Below are positions 6,242 to 8,842 of a DNA stretch of 8,842 nucleotides, piece by piece. Numbering within the stretch: position 1 is the first letter of the stretch; every line of letters starts with the position of its first letter. The notes beneath the pieces are model-generated. The model made no database searches. It was not told the DNA's origin and saw nothing but the letters and a program-made list of their open reading frames with translations. Source of the stretch: an uncultured Bacilli bacterium. GTDB lineage: Bacteria > Bacillota_I > Bacilli_A > RF39 > UBA660. Both the position numbers and the translations under genes were made by a program. The stretch lies in NCBI GenBank assembly GCA_944358665.1, contig CALVRP010000077.1, positions 1-8,842 of the forward strand, given 5' to 3'.

Positions 6242-6521
6242 AGAAAACAAATCTAAAAAACCAAACCAAACTATTGAGCCAAAACAAAACGCTTATGGTT
6301 TAGTAGTTCAATTACTTTTAGTTTTGGCAGTCGTAGTATTACTGATTTTATCAGCGTTTGATAGGATATTTTTAACAATTGCGGAAATTGTTACTGGAGC
6401 CGCTTTAATAGCTATGGCTTATAATAATCATACAGTTTATAACCGTAAATATCTTACCATAATTTATGTTATATTTGGTCTTTTAGTTATTGTTGATGGT
6501 GTGGTGAGCCTTATTGGATAA
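6234..6521 (+). CDS. Small three-helix membrane protein, function unknown
   Basis: The protein has 95 residues. The ATG at 6234 has GGAGG 6 bases upstream (6223-6227); a longer in-frame reading from 6183 would lie wholly in ftsY and lacks such a site. Residues 1-20 are polar and basic (MSKENKSKKP...), followed by three likely membrane segments at about 22-42, 45-63 and 73-94, with little outside the bilayer. It overlaps the end of ftsY by 8 bases and the start of ylxM by 8 bases, so translation of all three is probably coupled. No family is recognised. Lying between two SRP-pathway genes it may assist protein insertion into the membrane, but that is inference from position alone. Confidence 0.8.
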   Translation: MSKENKSKKPNQTIEPKQNAYGLVVQLLLVLAVVVLLILSAFDRIFLTIAEIVTGAALIAMAYNNHTVYNRKYLTIIYVIFGLLVIVDGVVSLIG

Positions 6522-6798
6522 TATTGTATATTTAACTAATTTATATGATTATTATGAGAGTCTGCTTACTGAAAAACAAAGACAATACTTTAAAGATTAT
6601 TATTTTGATAACTTAACCTTAGCAGAAATAAGTGAAAATAATGGGGTGAGTCGAAGCGCTGCTCATAAGCAAATAAAAGAAGCTGAAAATAAATTAAACT
6701 TTTACGAAGAAAAATTAAAGTTATATGAAAAATCTTTGAAAATTAAAGAAATAATAAGAGATTTAAAAGAGAAAGAAGAAATAGAAAAATTAATTTAG
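6514..6798 (+). CDS. ylxM: YlxM family SRP-associated helix-turn-helix protein (UPF0122)
   Basis: YlxM proteins are small helix-turn-helix proteins usually encoded beside ftsY and ffh in Firmicutes; in streptococci a homologue was shown to bind SRP components. This protein has 94 residues against about 105-110 in B. subtilis. The family signature is clear: L-Y-D-Y-Y-E-S-L-L-T-E-K-Q at 10-22, then a sigma-70 region 4-like helix-turn-helix (about 33-60) with L-T-L-A-E-I-S-E-N-N-G-V-S-R-S-A and a following helix A-H-K-Q-I-K, and a charged, probably coiled-coil C-terminus. The TTG at 6514 has GGTGA (6503-6507) 6 bases upstream and gives the full family N-terminus. Its first 8 bases overlap the preceding gene. 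Its TAG stop shares bases with the ribosome binding site of the next gene. Ffh is not adjacent, unlike the common arrangement. Confidence 0.9.
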   Translation: MDNIVYLTNLYDYYESLLTEKQRQYFKDYYFDNLTLAEISENNGVSRSAAHKQIKEAENKLNFYEEKLKLYEKSLKIKEIIRDLKEKEEIEKLI

Positions 6799-6808
6799 GA
6801 GGAATAAA

Positions 6809-8563
6809 ATGTTTGGAAAAATACTTTATATTAGTGATACTGAGGCTCATGTAGCCGTACCAAGCGAGGGGGCTATTTCAACAAATTTAATGAATATGCA
6901 CGTTATTTTTGAAGATGATAAAAAGAAAATATTAGGAGAAGTTGAAGATATTAGTGATAAAATAATTAAAATTAGATTTCTAGGAGAAATCTCTGGCAAT
7001 CATTTTGTTGGTGGAGTTATTAGAAAACCTAATTTTACTTCCAACATTCGTTTAATTAATCCCGATGAAGTTAGTATTTTAATTGGTCAAGATAATGATT
7101 CTTCATTTATTATTGGAGAAAGCCCACTTTATGATGGACAGAAAATCCACGTTGATATAAATGATTTATTTAGTAGCCATATGGCAATATTTGGTAATAG
7201 TGGTAGTGGTAAATCATGTGGAGTAGCTCGTATTTTACAAAACATCTTTGCGAATCCAAAGTTATTACCATTTAGATCAAATTTCTTTATATTTGATGCT
7301 TACGGTGAATATCATAATGCACTGCAAACTGTAAATCAAATAAATCCTAATTTACACTTTAAATTTTATACGACCAATGTTAATCAAGCTGGCGGTGAAA
7401 TCTTAAGTATTCCACTTTGGCTTATGGATATTGATGATATGGCTCTTTTACTTAGAGCTGATAAACATTCACAGTTGACGATAATTGAAAGAATGTTAAA
7501 ACTAGCCAATATTTTTGCCTCTAAAGATGACATATCTATTAGATATCAAAACCATTTAATTGCGAAAGCAATAATGTCAATTTTATATACGAATCAAACT
7601 TCTAGTAGTAAAAGAAATGATGTCTTTAGAATAATCGCCAATTGCTCAACAAATGAATTTAACTTAGAGGCTCCAGTTCAAGGAATTGGCTACACTAGAA
7701 AATTTAGGGAATGTTTTACAATTGATACTCAAGGTAATTTCCCAGAAAGTAATTTAATGACCGAGTATATTACTAGTTTTATTGATGAGTCATTAGATAC
7801 TTATGAACCAACAAAAATAGAATATTATACCTTAGAAGATTTAGAAAGAGCTTTAGAATTTACGCTTATAAGTGAGGGACTTTTAAACAACTCAGATACA
7901 TATGCTGATGCGATTACTTTAAAAGTAAGACTTCATTCACTTACAATATCAGAAAATTCTCGTTATTTAAGATATCCAAATTATATTACGATGGAGGATT
8001 ATATTGCTTCTTTAGTAGCTTTAAATGGCCGTAAAGCGCAAATAATTAACTTTAATTTAGAGGATGTTGATGATTGGTTTGCAAAAGTGGTCGTTAAACT
8101 TTATTCAAAAATGCTATTTAACTTTTCTAAAAGTTTAAAACAAAGAGCATCTATTCCATTCCATATTTTTGTTGAGGAAGCTCATAGATATGTTCAAAAC
8201 GACGGCGATGTTGAACTTATTGGTTATAATATTTTTGAAAGAGTAGCTAAAGAAGGTAGAAAATACGGTGTTATTTTAAACCTTATTTCGCAAAGACCAG
8301 TAGAAATATCTGAAACCGTTATTTCTCAGTGTGCTAATTTCTTGATTTTTAAATTAAATCATCCAAGAGATGTTGAGTATATAAAGAAAATGCTTCCAAA
8401 CATTTCTGCCGAGATAGTGGAAAAACAAAAGACTTTACAGCCAGGAACTTGTATGGCTTTTGGTAAAGCCTTTAAGGTCCCAACTATTGTTAGAATGCAA
8501 ATGCCAGATCCAGAACCATCAAGTAGTAGTTGTGATGTTGTAGAAAGTTGGCAAGTTGGGTAG
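6809..8563 (+). CDS. HerA/DUF87-family hexameric ATPase
   Basis: The 584-residue protein has the order of HerA-type FtsK/HerA ATPases: an N-terminal beta-barrel (HAS-barrel-like, about 1-110), Walker A G-N-S-G-S-G-K-S at 129-136, the family motif D-A-Y-G-E-Y at 163-168 (D-x-H-G-E-Y in archaeal HerA, so His is replaced by Tyr), a long helical insert, Walker B F-H-I-F-V-E-E-A-H at 451-459, and R-V-A-K-E-G-R-K-Y-G followed by L-I-S-Q-R-P at 478-497, containing the likely arginine finger and sensor. HerA proteins are ring-shaped DNA translocases: archaeal forms pair with NurA nuclease in end resection, and bacterial ones often pair with SIR2 or nuclease partners in phage defence. No such partner is visible here. 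The ATG follows AGGAGG (6797-6802) by 6 bases, and the gene is 10 bases after ylxM, in the ftsY operon. The substrate and role in this organism are not determinable. Confidence 0.85.
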   Translation: MFGKILYISDTEAHVAVPSEGAISTNLMNMHVIFEDDKKKILGEVEDISDKIIKIRFLGEISGNHFVGGVIRKPNFTSNIRLINPDEVSILIGQDNDSSFIIGESPLYDGQKIHVDINDLFSSHMAIFGNSGSGKSCGVARILQNIFANPKLLPFRSNFFIFDAYGEYHNALQTVNQINPNLHFKFYTTNVNQAGGEILSIPLWLMDIDDMALLLRADKHSQLTIIERMLKLANIFASKDDISIRYQNHLIAKAIMSILYTNQTSSSKRNDVFRIIANCSTNEFNLEAPVQGIGYTRKFRECFTIDTQGNFPESNLMTEYITSFIDESLDTYEPTKIEYYTLEDLERALEFTLISEGLLNNSDTYADAITLKVRLHSLTISENSRYLRYPNYITMEDYIASLVALNGRKAQIINFNLEDVDDWFAKVVVKLYSKMLFNFSKSLKQRASIPFHIFVEEAHRYVQNDGDVELIGYNIFERVAKEGRKYGVILNLISQRPVEISETVISQCANFLIFKLNHPRDVEYIKKMLPNISAEIVEKQKTLQPGTCMAFGKAFKVPTIVRMQMPDPEPSSSSCDVVESWQVG

Positions 8564-8842
8564 TGCGCTATTTAAAATGGTTATTTCTTTCTTTAATAAT
8601 AATTTTGGTTATTATTGTTATAGTTATTAGTTTAAAGCCAGAAGAAAAGGTTGTTAAAACAGAAAATAATGTAAAAAAAGAAAGTATTACTTTTGATGAT
8701 AAAGTCATAGATAATGTTAATTTTCATGATATTTATATAAATAAAAGTGATGAATATTATATTTTCACGGCTAATATTACTAATTTGACAGCTGACTCTT
8801 TAAATATTAATAATGCCGAAGTAGAGGTTATTGATAGTAATA
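8563..8842 (+). CDS. Membrane-anchored protein, FxLYD-like start (partial at window edge)
   Basis: A GTG at 8563 shares its first base with the last base of the HerA-like stop (TAGTG), suggesting translation by reinitiation; the upstream ribosome binding site (GTTGGG) is weak. The frame stays open for 93 codons to the window end. Residues 6-24 (W-L-F-L-S-L then an Ile/Val run) form one membrane segment after a short basic start, residues 25-45 are a charged linker, and then a beta-rich region begins with F-H-D-I-Y-I-N near 54-60, F-T-A-N-I-T-N-L near 67-74 and N-A-E-V-E-V-I-D near 83-90. This order of short tail, one helix and small beta domain matches the protein encoded at 226-645, and the strand patterns align by eye. 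It is probably an exported envelope protein; function is unknown and the C-terminus is not seen. Confidence 0.75.
   Translation, partial: MRYLKWLFLSLIIILVIIVIVISLKPEEKVVKTENNVKKESITFDDKVIDNVNFHDIYINKSDEYYIFTANITNLTADSLNINNAEVEVIDSN

Noticed and set aside
6809..8842. A HerA-based phage-defence system
   Set aside because: No SIR2, DUF4297, nuclease or NurA partner is visible. Upstream neighbours are SRP genes and the downstream gene encodes a membrane-anchored beta-domain protein, so defence cannot be supported from this window.
1..8842. CRISPR arrays, insertion sequences, tRNA or rRNA genes
   Set aside because: No regularly spaced repeats, transposase motifs, terminal inverted repeats or RNA gene signatures were seen by eye on either strand.

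Overview
The window is AT-rich, with tight gene packing, Gram-positive-type ribosome binding sites (AGGAGG, AGGTGA), TTG and GTG starts, sigma-A-like promoters and RNase J. Together with the ftsY-ylxM pairing, this points to a low-GC Firmicute or Mollicutes-like Bacillota. An uncultured gut Bacilli lineage would fit, but that is inference. Tryptophan is encoded by TGG and no in-frame TGA was seen, so the standard bacterial code fits.

Left region (1-3225). A short intergenic segment carries two divergent promoters. The leftward one drives a gene of which only the first nine codons lie in the window. The rightward one drives three tandem genes for envelope proteins: a small membrane-anchored protein with a beta-rich outer domain, a 577-residue protein with a type IV prepilin N-terminus followed by InlB-type repeats, two Ig-like modules and an aromatic, cysteine-rich C-terminal domain, and a 261-residue membrane-anchored protein of unknown function. 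No pilus motor, platform or prepilin peptidase gene is present, so the pilin-like protein would rely on machinery encoded elsewhere.

Middle (3226-5257). A long inverted repeat ends both the surface operon and the convergent RNase J gene. RNase J has all the metallo-beta-lactamase and beta-CASP motifs of an active enzyme. It is transcribed divergently from ftsY, and each gene has its own recognisable promoter. A 12-bp palindrome lies between the two promoters.

Right region (5258-8842). Five rightward genes are packed with overlaps or gaps of about 10 bases: ftsY (SRP receptor GTPase), a small three-helix membrane protein, ylxM (SRP-associated helix-turn-helix protein), a HerA/DUF87-family ATPase, and a membrane-anchored protein cut by the window edge. 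The last resembles the first protein of the surface operon. In many Firmicutes ylxM is followed by ffh; here a HerA-like ATPase takes that place. The most unusual items are the modular pilin-like protein, the small membrane protein embedded between ftsY and ylxM, and the HerA-like ATPase without a visible nuclease partner.
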